DNA of 64,000 bases from Pedobacter sp. KBW06 (GTDB lineage Bacteria; Bacteroidota; Bacteroidia; Sphingobacteriales; Sphingobacteriaceae): positions 604,460-668,459 of the forward strand of contig NZ_QAJL01000002.1 of assembly GCF_003852525.1 (NCBI RefSeq), written 5' to 3'. Both the position numbers and the translations under genes were made by a program. Of this stretch, positions 1 to 9,032 are shown in pieces. How positions within the stretch are numbered: the first letter of the stretch is position 1; every line of letters starts with the position of its first letter. The notes under the pieces were generated by a model that saw nothing but the letters and a program-made list of their open reading frames with translations, was not told the origin of the DNA and did not search any database.

Positions 1-176
1 AACTTGCCCGTACCATTCTGTTCAATGGTCCCGTAGGCGATGTTATTGCTTTGCTGATTGCCGAATAAACGGGGCAGCAACTGATAAATGATGGGTTTGC
101 TTTGTGCCATGCTCATACCGGAAGATCCTATATACATCAATACGATCAAAGTAATATTTCTGAAACTTTTGTTCAT
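1..176 (-). CDS. GH13 alpha-amylase family protein, N-terminal part only (runs off the window edge)
   Basis: Only the first 58 or so codons are inside the window. They encode a signal peptide (Met-Asn-Lys start, hydrophobic core, cleavage likely after SMAQ) followed by SKPIIYQLLPRLFGN, a stretch typical of the start of the GH13 catalytic barrel. The product is therefore probably an exported alpha-glucan hydrolase acting on starch or maltodextrin; the catalytic residues are outside the window. The ATG overlaps the stop of the maltose phosphorylase gene by 4 bases (ATGA), so the two are likely translationally coupled and this is the next gene of the same maltodextrin operon. Family assignment rests on a short segment and the gene context. 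Confidence 0.7.
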   Translation of the reverse strand, partial: MNKSFRNITLIVLMYIGSSGMSMAQSKPIIYQLLPRLFGNQQSNNIAYGTIEQNGTGK

Positions 177-2488
177 GCCAGCGCTCCTTTATAGGAAATC
201 ACTTTTTCTCCATGAGGGACAGCATAAGCCTGATTAAAGACCACGATTTGTAATTCCTGATCTGAATTGTTCCGGATACTGATCTGATCTGCTGTGATGC
301 TCACTTTTAACTGTACCCCTCTAAAGCCGATGCTGAAAGAAAAGCCATTCCAGTTTTTGGGTAAAAACGGTTGAAACACCAGTTGCCCGTTACGCACACG
401 CATCCCGGCAAAACCTTCTACCACACTCATCCAGGTACCTGCCATAGAAGTAATGTGTAAGCCGTCTTCTGTATCGTTATTGTAATCGTCGAGGTCCAGG
501 CGGGCAGTACGCAGATAAAACTCATAGGCTTTCTCTTCATCATTCAGCTTTGCGGCTAAAATGCTGTGAACGCAGGGCGATAATGAACTCTCATGAACCG
601 TTCTGCTTTCATAGAAATTGAAATTCTTACGGAGCGTCTCCAGGTCGTATTCTTCTTCAAAGAAGTACATGCCCTGTAATACATCCGCTTGTTTAATAAA
701 GCAGGAACGAAGGATCCTGTCCCAGCTCCATTTCTGGTTTAGCGGGCGTTCTGCTGCCGGTAAATCTTTGACCAGGATTTGTTCCTTATCCAGGAAGCCG
801 TCCTGCTGCAGGAAAACACCGGTTTTCTCATCAAAAGGATAATACATTTGTTCGGCTACCGAAGTCCAGTCCTGAAACTCCTGCGTTTCCTGAAGACCGG
901 TTTTTTGAAGGATCTCCAGGTATTGCTCCGGAGCCTGTTCTTTAACTTTCGCCGCAGCGGTAATCGTATATTTTAAACACCAGGCCGCCAATTTGTTGGT
1001 GTACCAGTTGTTGTTAATGTTGTTCTCGTACTCATTCGGGCCGGTTACACCGAGCATCACAAACTTGTTTTTATCTGCACTCCAGTTCACCCTTTGTTTC
1101 CAGAAACGGGCAATGCCGATCAGGACTTCCAGTCCGTATTGTGCCAGGTAACTTTCATCACCGGTATACCTGATATAGTTAAAAATGGCAAAAGCAATGG
1201 CTCCGTTTCTATGAATTTCTTCAAAGGTGATTTCCCATTCATTATGGCACTCTTCACCATTCATGGTCACCATTGGATAAAGGGCAGCCCCATCTTTAAA
1301 TCCTAGTTTAGCTGCATTTTCTATGGCTTTATCCAGGTGTTTATAGCGGTAAACCAATAGGTTTTTAGCCACTTCTTCCGGAGCTACAGACAGGTAAAAA
1401 GGAATACAATAGGCTTCCGTATCCCAATAAGTAGAACCTCCGTATTTTTCCCCGGTAAAGCCTTTAGGTCCGATATTTAAACGGGCATCTTTTCCGGTAT
1501 AGGTTTGGTTCAGCTGAAAAATATTAAAACGGATGGCTTGTTGAGCGGCAACATCACCTTCAATAATGATGTCACCTTCCTCCCATTTCTTTGCCCATGC
1601 TTCCGTCTGTTCTTTCCACAATTGTGAGAAACCTTTAGCAGCTGCCATGTCGATCCTCAGCTCTGCTTCGTTTAGCAATTGTTCCTTATCATAATTCTGG
1701 GAAGAAAGGTTCGCGACAATTTTATAAAGGTCGATATGCCCGCCTTGTATCAGGTTGACAGTTGCAGTTTGTCCCAGGTGTTTTTCTTTGCTTACCTGTT
1801 TCAATTCCTGAGCTGCCCCGTTATTTAAGATACTGGTCCGGCTCACCGTACAAACTTCAAACTCCGTTTTTTTAGTGCGCAATACGAGATAGTCTGTCCC
1901 CTTGTCTTGCTGTTGACTTACCTGATCCCAGAACTTTTCATCGTAATTGGAATCCTGATTTTTCACATCTCCATCCAGGAAGGAAGTCAGCTGAACAGCT
2001 GCGTCAAAATTGATGGCAGAAAGGCGGTAGTGTAAAGCCCCAACCTCGTCATCGGCAATACTGCAAAAACGGATGGCTTCTACTGATACGATTTTTCCGC
2101 TTTTCAGTTCAGCCCTGAAGCTCCGGCTCAGGGTCCCTTCTTTCATGTTCAGGACCCGCTTAAATTCGGTTACCTTACAGGTATTCAGGTCTAAGATCTC
2201 TTCTCCAATCCGGATATCAATTCCAATCCAGTTGGTGGCATTCAGGACTTTTGCAAAATACTCCGGATAGCCATTCTTCCACCAGCCCACTCTTGTTTTG
2301 TCGGGATAATACACACCGGCAACATAGTTCCCCTGCAAAGTTTCTCCGGAATAGCTTTCCTCAAAATTGGCACGTTGACCCATTCGGCCATTGCCAATAC
2401 TAAATAAACTCTCTGATATCTTATTCAAATGAGGATCAAAACCTTCCTCAATAATATTCCACTCGTCTGCTTTTATGTAATTCTTCAT
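173..2488 (-). CDS. mapA: Maltose phosphorylase, glycoside hydrolase family 65
   Basis: This 771-residue protein has no signal peptide, so it acts in the cytoplasm. It should split maltose with phosphate into glucose and beta-glucose-1-phosphate. It has full GH65 length and shows the substrate-pocket segment YGGSTYWDTEAY (about 349-360) and the catalytic-acid segment TGPNEYENN, with Glu486 as the predicted general acid, matching the position known in lactobacillal maltose phosphorylase. Beta-phosphoglucomutase is encoded 46 bases upstream in the same operon and would consume its product. Kojibiose or trehalose phosphorylases belong to the same family, but the Sus-type starch locus around it favours maltose. 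Its stop overlaps the start of the next amylase gene. Confidence 0.92.
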   Translation of the reverse strand: MKNYIKADEWNIIEEGFDPHLNKISESLFSIGNGRMGQRANFEESYSGETLQGNYVAGVYYPDKTRVGWWKNGYPEYFAKVLNATNWIGIDIRIGEEILDLNTCKVTEFKRVLNMKEGTLSRSFRAELKSGKIVSVEAIRFCSIADDEVGALHYRLSAINFDAAVQLTSFLDGDVKNQDSNYDEKFWDQVSQQQDKGTDYLVLRTKKTEFEVCTVSRTSILNNGAAQELKQVSKEKHLGQTATVNLIQGGHIDLYKIVANLSSQNYDKEQLLNEAELRIDMAAAKGFSQLWKEQTEAWAKKWEEGDIIIEGDVAAQQAIRFNIFQLNQTYTGKDARLNIGPKGFTGEKYGGSTYWDTEAYCIPFYLSVAPEEVAKNLLVYRYKHLDKAIENAAKLGFKDGAALYPMVTMNGEECHNEWEITFEEIHRNGAIAFAIFNYIRYTGDESYLAQYGLEVLIGIARFWKQRVNWSADKNKFVMLGVTGPNEYENNINNNWYTNKLAAWCLKYTITAAAKVKEQAPEQYLEILQKTGLQETQEFQDWTSVAEQMYYPFDEKTGVFLQQDGFLDKEQILVKDLPAAERPLNQKWSWDRILRSCFIKQADVLQGMYFFEEEYDLETLRKNFNFYESRTVHESSLSPCVHSILAAKLNDEEKAYEFYLRTARLDLDDYNNDTEDGLHITSMAGTWMSVVEGFAGMRVRNGQLVFQPFLPKNWNGFSFSIGFRGVQLKVSITADQISIRNNSDQELQIVVFNQAYAVPHGEKVISYKGALA

Positions 2489-2534
2489 CTTATATACTGC
2501 TCTGGTATTCCGGGGGTGATTAAACCGGTTTACG

Positions 2535-3218
2535 TTATCCTTTATCTGTACTCAGACTTTTCAGTCTTTCAATTTCTGTTACGGTAATTTCTGATAGGTC
2601 TTTGATGACGATATCTGATCCGGGAAGGTTTTCAATTGTCCCTATTCCCACCACTTTCATTCCTGCTGCAATAGCGGCCTGTACTCCCGCAGCGGCATCT
2701 TCAAAAACCACGCAATCTTCCTTTGCTGCATTTAACAATTCCGCAGCTTTCAGGAAAACCTCCGGATCTGGCTTGGAGGTTGTCACGGAATTTCCATCTA
2801 CAATGGCATCAAAGAAATGGGTCAGTGCGGTGCGTTCCAGAATGAGGGAAGAGTTCTTGCTGGCGGATCCCAATGCAATCTTTGCGCCCCTTGATTTAAG
2901 CTCCTGCAAAAGCTGCAGCGAACCTGGCAGGACTTCTGCTTCGGTCATTTTGCTGATCATGGCCACATACCATTCGTTTTTTTGAGCTGCCAGCACTTCT
3001 TTTTCTTCGGCAGACTGCTCCACTCCTCCCCATTGGAGGATCATGTCCAATGAACGCATCCGGTTTACGCCCTTCAGCTGCTCATTCTGGTGTTCCGTGA
3101 AGTCGAAGCCCATGGAATTGGCCAGTTGTTTCCAGGCCTTATAATGATAAACGGCAGTGTCTACCAGTACTCCATCGAGGTCAAATATGCAGGCGATATG
3201 TTGTTTGATTTCTTGCAT
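2535..3218 (-). CDS. pgmB: Beta-phosphoglucomutase (HAD superfamily)
   Basis: This 227-residue cytosolic HAD hydrolase carries the motif IFDLDGVLVDTA near the N-terminus (nucleophile Asp13, acid/base Asp15), the serine/lysine motifs LGSASKNS and SKPDPEVFL, and the metal-binding VFEDAAAG segment, as expected for beta-phosphoglucomutase. It converts beta-glucose-1-phosphate to glucose-6-phosphate. Its partner is the maltose phosphorylase encoded immediately downstream, so maltose enters glycolysis with only one ATP spent. The start codon abuts the stop codon of the upstream GH13 gene with no intervening base, which suggests coupled translation. Length and motifs are normal for the family. Confidence 0.93.
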   Translation of the reverse strand: MQEIKQHIACIFDLDGVLVDTAVYHYKAWKQLANSMGFDFTEHQNEQLKGVNRMRSLDMILQWGGVEQSAEEKEVLAAQKNEWYVAMISKMTEAEVLPGSLQLLQELKSRGAKIALGSASKNSSLILERTALTHFFDAIVDGNSVTTSKPDPEVFLKAAELLNAAKEDCVVFEDAAAGVQAAIAAGMKVVGIGTIENLPGSDIVIKDLSEITVTEIERLKSLSTDKG

Positions 3219-5066
3219 TTAGTTTAATTCAAGTACCAATGTGCCTTTTGCAGGTACAGCAATGGTTTTTAGTGTATTCAATTGTTCTTTTGTAATGATA
3301 TTGATGGCCGTTGTCGCGCCAGACATCCGTTCAGAAAATCTTGCTGTTTCCAGGCTTTTGACCTGATCATCTCCGTTGACGATGACCATTACAGTCTTGC
3401 CCCCTTCAGGCAGATACCTGAAATAAGTATACAGGCCATTTTCAGGTACATATTGCATCATTTTCCCGCTTTGTAATGCAGGACTGTTTTTTCTATAATT
3501 TGCGAGGGTCCTGAAATAGTTCCAGGCCTCATTCTCTTGTGGCGTACGCCCCGCCGCAGTAAACTTGTCGGATTTATCACCGGCCCATCCGCCAGGGAAA
3601 TCGGAACGGACCAGTCCGTCGGGATTGGAATAATTTTTCATCAGAATTTCTGTTCCATAATAGACCTGAGGGATTCCGCGAAGGGTAAGCAGGAGCGCCA
3701 TTCCTGATTTGTACTTATTCAGGTCTTCGTTGACCATAGAATAAAAGCGGCTCATATCGTGATTGTCCAGGAAGATCACATTGCGGTCTGCATCCTGGTA
3801 CAGGAAGTCCTGGGCAATGGTCGTGTATAAACGGAATACCCCATCTGTCCAGCCCGACTTGCCATTCAGTGCTTCGTAGATCGCATTCTTCATCACCGCA
3901 TCGGTAACACCGGGTAATTCGGTATCAAAACCTCTGCTCACCGTATTTCCTCCGGTAAAATAAGCTTGTGCCGCAGCAGAGTTGACCAATGTTTCACCAA
4001 AGATGGACAGGGTAGGAAATTCTGCTTTTATTTTGCCCGCCCAGTCTTTCATGTATTCCGGATCATTGTAGGGATAGGTATCCAGTCTTAGTCCGTCAAT
4101 ACCGGCATATTCTACCCACCAAATGTGGTTTTGGGTGATGTAATTCTGTACGTAGGGATTTCTCTGGTTAAAATCCGGCATGGTGGGTACAAACCAGCCA
4201 TCCAGCATTTTCTTTTGATCTGCTTTTGAAGCATGAGGGTCCATTACGGGCTCATCGCGATAGCTGGTTTGGGTAAAGACCGGCCATTCGTTGACCCAGT
4301 TTTTCATTGGCATATCTTTGAAAAACCAATGTTCGGTTCCCATATGGTTATGTACAATGTCCTTTACAATCTTCATTCCCTTTTCATGCAGTTTATCAAC
4401 CAGCGTTTTGTAGAGGGCTAAGTTGCCGTACCTTGGGTCTATTTTATAATGGTCTGTGGCGGCATATCCATGGTAAGATGCCAGTGACATGTCGTTTTCA
4501 ATTTCCGGGGTCATCCAAAGGGCGGTTATCCCCAGGTCTTTCAGGTAGTCCAGCTTGTTGATTACGCCCTGCAAATCGCCACCATGACGGTAATACATAG
4601 AATCACGGTTCAGCTTCGTTTCTTTCATTCCCTTTACGACGTCGTTCTTCGGATCTCCGTTAGAGAAACGGTCCGGCATCAGTAAATAGATCAGGTCTTT
4701 ATTGGTTACCGGCTGAATCCTTCTGGTGTTTTGTGTTCTTTCTTTTAATTCGTAGACATTTTCAAATCTTTTCTTTCCATTGAGAAAAAAACCAATGGTC
4801 ATGTTACCCGCTTTAGCAGTTGCAGAAATCTCAAGATCTGCGAACAGGTAATTTGGATTTTCTACTTTATGCACCTCCAGGAGTTTTACACCAGGATAGT
4901 TAATCCGGACCTCATATGCTGCGATTTGAGTTCCATGAATCAGGAGCTGAAGTTTAGGATTGTGCATCCCCACCCACCAGTTCATTGGTTCGATGCGTTC
5001 TAATCTGGATTGTGCAAAAACAGTACTGGAAAGAAGTAAAAAGAATAAAAATGAAAATCGTCTCAT
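3219..5066 (-). CDS. GH13 cyclomaltodextrinase / neopullulanase-like enzyme (SusA-like)
   Basis: The 615-residue protein begins with a signal peptide (cleavage near VFAQ, residue 19) and a beta-rich domain of the cyclomaltodextrinase N-terminal type (about 20-110), followed by the GH13 barrel. All four conserved GH13 regions are visible: DIVHNHMG (236-243), GLRLDTYPY with nucleophile Asp329, FGETL with acid/base Glu358, and LDNHD with stabiliser Asp437. It should hydrolyse imported maltodextrins or cyclodextrins to maltose in the periplasm. Genes for phosphorolysis of that maltose follow directly. The role matches SusA of the Bacteroides starch system; exact product specificity cannot be read from sequence. 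Confidence 0.9.
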   Translation of the reverse strand: MRRFSFLFFLLLSSTVFAQSRLERIEPMNWWVGMHNPKLQLLIHGTQIAAYEVRINYPGVKLLEVHKVENPNYLFADLEISATAKAGNMTIGFFLNGKKRFENVYELKERTQNTRRIQPVTNKDLIYLLMPDRFSNGDPKNDVVKGMKETKLNRDSMYYRHGGDLQGVINKLDYLKDLGITALWMTPEIENDMSLASYHGYAATDHYKIDPRYGNLALYKTLVDKLHEKGMKIVKDIVHNHMGTEHWFFKDMPMKNWVNEWPVFTQTSYRDEPVMDPHASKADQKKMLDGWFVPTMPDFNQRNPYVQNYITQNHIWWVEYAGIDGLRLDTYPYNDPEYMKDWAGKIKAEFPTLSIFGETLVNSAAAQAYFTGGNTVSRGFDTELPGVTDAVMKNAIYEALNGKSGWTDGVFRLYTTIAQDFLYQDADRNVIFLDNHDMSRFYSMVNEDLNKYKSGMALLLTLRGIPQVYYGTEILMKNYSNPDGLVRSDFPGGWAGDKSDKFTAAGRTPQENEAWNYFRTLANYRKNSPALQSGKMMQYVPENGLYTYFRYLPEGGKTVMVIVNGDDQVKSLETARFSERMSGATTAINIITKEQLNTLKTIAVPAKGTLVLELN

Positions 5067-5122
5067 GCTTAAAAAATTAGGAAGGAATTGAGGAGACCGG
5101 ATTTACCGGTCTCCGTAACTAT

Positions 5123-6265
5123 TTAGTTTTTTACTACCGTATATTTCTTGTTGACCTCATCGAGGGTAACGGTATACATGGCTGTTTCAGAAATGGAGAT
5201 ATTGTCACCACCAAGGTCAGTACCATTAGGAGAGCCTCCATAATTTACATCCCAGCTTCCTTTCTTAGGGATAAACTTGAACCCTCCACCTTGCGTCAGA
5301 CGAAGTGTAATCGTCCATTTTCCATCTCCCAAAGCCGTCATTTCAGGAATCGAAGCATTCCCTGCCGAATTGTCCCAGCCTCCCGGTGTGGCATCACCAA
5401 TCAGGTACATTGTCAGTTTTGTTCCACGCTTAATCACGATGTCATTTGAATAGTCGGCAAACTTTTTAAAAGCTCCTGAATTCGCCTCTACGTTCCATTT
5501 CAAACTGTCAAGATGAGTCCGGTCTGTTAATCCTGCCGCTTTCATGGCAACATCAAGATTGCTGTAACTGATAGAAAAAGTACTGTCAGCACCATTGTTG
5601 GCTGAAGTAAATTCCATTAAAGGACTATTAAAATCACCCCCATTTTTAATGAACTTCACTTTATAGGTGATGTTACCGGCAGTTTTACCTGCAAAAGATT
5701 TCTGCCACTTGAACTTCAAAAATTCAGCTGAGGAAAGAGATTCTACAGAGATCACATCAAATGATGATGCAGGGCTATAGAGTGCGAAGTTAGATGCACC
5801 ATCTCCAAAACGGGTGATGGAAAGGTTAAATGTTTCTGCAGCGCGAAGACTAACACTTCCGTTCTTTGCAAGAATGGTCCAGACCAAGTCTGTTTTAATC
5901 CCTTCTGCAACACCTTTTGCCTTCAATGCGTCGTCCAATGCTTTCTGACTAATGGTCAGTCTATTGGTCAATCCTTTATTGTCTGCAGGAATCTCCAGCA
6001 ATGGCACATCAAGCGAGCCTGTTTTAAGCGCTGCGATCCAGGTATAGGTTGGCGCGGTATTTACGCCGGGCAGGGCTGCGGTCCAGTCGATCACGACCTG
6101 TTGATCAGGTGTGGCAGAATTCAGGATCAGCATGGTATTTTTTTCAGGAGCTTTCAGGCTAAAGTTTCCTAAAGCCTCCCCCTTTATCGTATTGTCAAAT
6201 TCGTTTCTTTTACAACCTGTAATTGCAATTACGGCAATGATGGCCAGGCTTAGTATTTTCTTCAT
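5123..6265 (-). CDS. SusE-like starch-binding outer-membrane lipoprotein
   Basis: A 380-residue lipoprotein with a lipobox ending at Cys18 (AITGCKR). The N-terminal half resembles the SusE domain (beta-sandwich, hydrophobic NFSLKAPEKN start). The last hundred residues, beginning KLTMYLIGDATPGGWDN, form a carbohydrate-binding-like module of the kind found in SusE/SusF, with aromatic residues suited to stacking against glucose rings. It is expected on the cell surface, where it would hold starch close to the SusC/SusD transporter. It lies between two surface proteins and the GH13 enzyme in the same operon. Which of SusE and SusF it matches better cannot be decided by eye. Confidence 0.82.
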   Translation of the reverse strand: MKKILSLAIIAVIAITGCKRNEFDNTIKGEALGNFSLKAPEKNTMLILNSATPDQQVVIDWTAALPGVNTAPTYTWIAALKTGSLDVPLLEIPADNKGLTNRLTISQKALDDALKAKGVAEGIKTDLVWTILAKNGSVSLRAAETFNLSITRFGDGASNFALYSPASSFDVISVESLSSAEFLKFKWQKSFAGKTAGNITYKVKFIKNGGDFNSPLMEFTSANNGADSTFSISYSNLDVAMKAAGLTDRTHLDSLKWNVEANSGAFKKFADYSNDIVIKRGTKLTMYLIGDATPGGWDNSAGNASIPEMTALGDGKWTITLRLTQGGGFKFIPKKGSWDVNYGGSPNGTDLGGDNISISETAMYTVTLDEVNKKYTVVKN

Positions 6266-6274
6266 AATTGCGTG

Positions 6275-7057
6275 TTATTTAAGATCCAGAAATACAACCT
6301 CGGCCTCTTCAGTAGTATAAGGAACCGTTGCGCCATTCACATCCTTTACAGTTCCGGTAAAGCTGTATACTGCTTTATTTACGATTTTCCCTTCGGGAAT
6401 ACCGAACAATATTTCCGGTAAGAAAGTATAGCCAAAAGAGCCGTCCTTTTGTTTAACGATGGGAAGTCCTTTCTTTTCCTGTCCCACAAGCTGTCCGGCA
6501 GCATCCAGGATTCGGATATTGATGCTGGTCGGAGAAAAGCGCTGGTTATTCGGACTGGCGGTATAGCGTTGATCCAGGTAAAGGCTCAAAGCATCATACT
6601 GACTGGTGCGTAGCGGAAAATTTCTGAACAATGTAGGTACAAACAGAATCGGGGAAAACTTTGTAGGCGTATAATCTTCCGATTGGATTCCTCCGTCTTT
6701 TGTTTTCACCAGGAAGCTAAAAGGCTTGCCGATAATGTCTGATGCTCCCTTATTATAAAACGTGGTTCCGACAAATATGTATTTCCATTTATCATCAGCC
6801 ACTTTAGTGAACTTCGCGATATCCGGAGAACTTGTCCAGCTGGTATTTGTGATGGCATCTCCAGGGCCGAAAGCCCAGATATAAGGTTCCTTTCCTGCAA
6901 GGGAAGAACCGGCAAGGTCAATCTCCAGGACCACTTCATCTTCCGGCGTAAATACACCGGGAGTAACCGTATATTTTATCTGCGCCTTCTGCGCCTGCGC
7001 AGTAATGCCAATCAAACAGAAAGAGGCAATCAGCGATAATTTGTAAATTCTTTTCAT
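6275..7057 (-). CDS. Secreted protein of the starch locus, function unknown
   Basis: A 260-residue protein with a signal peptide (cleavage near AQAQ, residue 22). I do not recognise a named family. The first half reads like a beta-sandwich: EDEVVLEIDLAG, then a tryptophan-containing stretch (YIWAFGPGD, WTSSPDIAKF, DDKWKYIFVG) that recalls modules in SusE/SusF-type and amylase N-terminal domains, so glucan binding is possible. The C-terminal half (FSPTSINIRILDAAGQ onward) is another beta-rich segment. It lies 9 bases upstream of the SusE-like gene and 11 bases downstream of a small lipoprotein gene, so it is part of the operon. A role in surface glucan capture is inference from context. Confidence 0.7.
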   Translation of the reverse strand: MKRIYKLSLIASFCLIGITAQAQKAQIKYTVTPGVFTPEDEVVLEIDLAGSSLAGKEPYIWAFGPGDAITNTSWTSSPDIAKFTKVADDKWKYIFVGTTFYNKGASDIIGKPFSFLVKTKDGGIQSEDYTPTKFSPILFVPTLFRNFPLRTSQYDALSLYLDQRYTASPNNQRFSPTSINIRILDAAGQLVGQEKKGLPIVKQKDGSFGYTFLPEILFGIPEGKIVNKAVYSFTGTVKDVNGATVPYTTEEAEVVFLDLK

Positions 7058-7068
7058 TTTATGACTGT

Positions 7069-7584
7069 TTAATTGGCTTTTTTGAAATAGTAGTTATTCG
7101 ATAAAACGAGTGTTCTCTCGCCCTTGCTGCCTACCTGATATTTTTTAACAGTCAGCAACAGCTGCCCCTGATCCAGCAATCCGTATTTCCCGATGGTGAT
7201 CTGGTCTGTGGTGGTTCCACTGGTCAGCGTCATCGTTTGAGGTGCATCGTTATTGTCTACCGTCCAGTTTCCCTGAGTCAGTTTAAGAAACTTAGGAGAA
7301 TTACCAAAGGAGATGCTGAACGTGCTCGGCTTATGATCCTCAGTGGTATTCAGGGTTAGCTTGGCTTCACGGTAAGGATATAGATCCGTGAGCTCCACTG
7401 TAGTAAATGGAAACTGTTTATCTTTAGCGTATTCATCTACCTGAATTACAGAATTCAGGCTCCAGCTACCTTTCATCGCACTGATCACCTGACGTGCCGG
7501 GCCTATGTCTTTCAGCTCATCCTGCTTACATGAGGCAGCGCCTAGAACTACCAGCAGGAAAATGATATATTTTAACTTTTTCAT
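7069..7584 (-). CDS. Small lipoprotein, lipocalin-like / DUF5004-like, in the starch operon
   Basis: A 171-residue lipoprotein (lipobox ASCK, Cys19). After the lipid anchor it has a KGSWSLNSVIQVDEY opening and alternating beta strands ending in KKYQVGSKGERTLVLSNNYYF, a pattern seen in small lipocalin-like domains that often accompany SusD homologues in Bacteroidota (DUF5004 is my best guess). It is encoded 12 bases downstream of susD in the same transcription direction. The function is unknown; its place in the operon suggests a surface or periplasmic accessory to glucan uptake. Confidence 0.7.
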   Translation of the reverse strand: MKKLKYIIFLLVVLGAASCKQDELKDIGPARQVISAMKGSWSLNSVIQVDEYAKDKQFPFTTVELTDLYPYREAKLTLNTTEDHKPSTFSISFGNSPKFLKLTQGNWTVDNNDAPQTMTLTSGTTTDQITIGKYGLLDQGQLLLTVKKYQVGSKGERTLVLSNNYYFKKAN

Positions 7585-7596
7585 ATCTGTATATTT

Positions 7597-9012
7597 TTAA
7601 TTACATCCGCCTTCCGGATTTTTAACGAACAAAGGATTCAGGTTAAACTCAGTACCTGGGAACTGAAGGATCATCCCGTTACAATTCCAGACTACACCAC
7701 GACTGAAAGAAATTTCTCCTTTCGCTCCGATTCTCTTGATCTGTTGCGCACGGTCACCTTCTCCAATCATTTCTTTTTCACGTTGTGTACGTACCTGATC
7801 TTTCAACAGAGAGGCACTGGCATTCCCTGGCAGAAGTGTCGCAGTCTCACCATAAGCACGGGATTTGATGTCATTCAGATCTGCAATTCCTATTGGCAGG
7901 TTCAATCCGGTTTCGGCTGCTGATTCTGCCCTGATCAGTTTCATTTCTGTGAAATGGATCAAAGTAGTGGTGAAATTCTGTACATCAAATTTTTTCAGCA
8001 TCTTCCAGTCGGACGATGTTCCGGCAGCATACCAGGCAGCACCTCTTTTGTCGTTCACATCCCCGGCATTCGCTGTATAAAAGCTATTCATCACTTTCAT
8101 CTCCGGGTTGTTTCCTTCTGATTTGTAAAGATCCCTGTAGCTACCCGAACGTCCGGACAAACCTGGTTCATTCACGACTTCAAAAATAGATTCCTTAGAA
8201 CCGGCCACTGAGAAACGGTCAGCATAGGGCAATTCTTTATAACCGATCTGCGCATAACTTTGTCCCCTCACACTTTGACCATTTGTCAATACATCATTTG
8301 CATAAGCATAGGCTTCGGTGAATTTATTCATCTGAAAATAAACGCGCGCCAGTAAAGCTTTCGCAGCCCATTTTGTAGGATAAACCCCGTTTTGAGAAGG
8401 GAGTTTGGCTTCTGCATCTTTAAGGTCCAGAATAATCTGATCGTAAACCTGTTTTACCGTAGCCCTGGCGACTGCACTTTCTACACTTACCGTCAATTGT
8501 AAAATAATTCCCGGATGCGCATTGTCAGTGTTGGTATTGTAAGGCTGTGCAAATAATTTCACCAGGTCAAAATGTCCCAATGCTCTTGCAAATTTAGCCT
8601 GTCCTTCGGCATTGTCTTTAAATCCGGCAGAAACGATACCGATGTTATCCAATACCTGATTGGAACGCTGAATGGCATAATAAGGTTCTTTATGAAGCGC
8701 CTTAATATCGTCGTTAAAAACGCTGGTGTTGCGGTTATAGATTTCTCCTTTGGTAGAACCCAGCTGTGCACCAAAAAATTCATCACCCAACAAATCGTTG
8801 AATTGCTGAACCCTTCCGTTGGACCATTTATCTGAGCCAATAACGGTGTAGATAGAGTTCAGTAAAGATTTGATGTTCGCTTCAGAACTGAAGACTTCTT
8901 CTTTCTCAATTCCACCTAATGGATCTAATTCCAGTGCTTTTTCACATCCCTGGAAACCCAGCACTGCTGTAGCGGTCAGAAAGGTGAATATATATCTGTT
9001 TAATGTTTTCAT
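7597..9012 (-). CDS. SusD/RagB-family starch-binding lipoprotein
   Basis: This 471-residue protein has a lipoprotein signal (FQGCEKAL, Cys23) followed by LDPLGGIEKEEVFSSEANIKS, the usual opening of SusD-family helical TPR-like proteins, and ends with the typical FNLNPLFVKNPEGGCN tail. It would form the substrate-binding lid over the SusC barrel at the cell surface. It is encoded directly downstream of the SusC homologue, the standard arrangement. The mature protein contains the conserved helical repeats (KALLARVYFQMNKFTEAYAYAN). The exact sugar preference is inferred from the amylases and phosphorylase in the locus, not from the protein itself. Confidence 0.92.
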   Translation of the reverse strand: MKTLNRYIFTFLTATAVLGFQGCEKALELDPLGGIEKEEVFSSEANIKSLLNSIYTVIGSDKWSNGRVQQFNDLLGDEFFGAQLGSTKGEIYNRNTSVFNDDIKALHKEPYYAIQRSNQVLDNIGIVSAGFKDNAEGQAKFARALGHFDLVKLFAQPYNTNTDNAHPGIILQLTVSVESAVARATVKQVYDQIILDLKDAEAKLPSQNGVYPTKWAAKALLARVYFQMNKFTEAYAYANDVLTNGQSVRGQSYAQIGYKELPYADRFSVAGSKESIFEVVNEPGLSGRSGSYRDLYKSEGNNPEMKVMNSFYTANAGDVNDKRGAAWYAAGTSSDWKMLKKFDVQNFTTTLIHFTEMKLIRAESAAETGLNLPIGIADLNDIKSRAYGETATLLPGNASASLLKDQVRTQREKEMIGEGDRAQQIKRIGAKGEISFSRGVVWNCNGMILQFPGTEFNLNPLFVKNPEGGCN

Positions 9013-9032
9013 CTCTAGTTGTGCTTAAAAAT

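Noticed and set aside
8559..8840. Overlapping open frames on both strands inside susD
   Set aside because: Both are shadows of the SusD-family coding frame.
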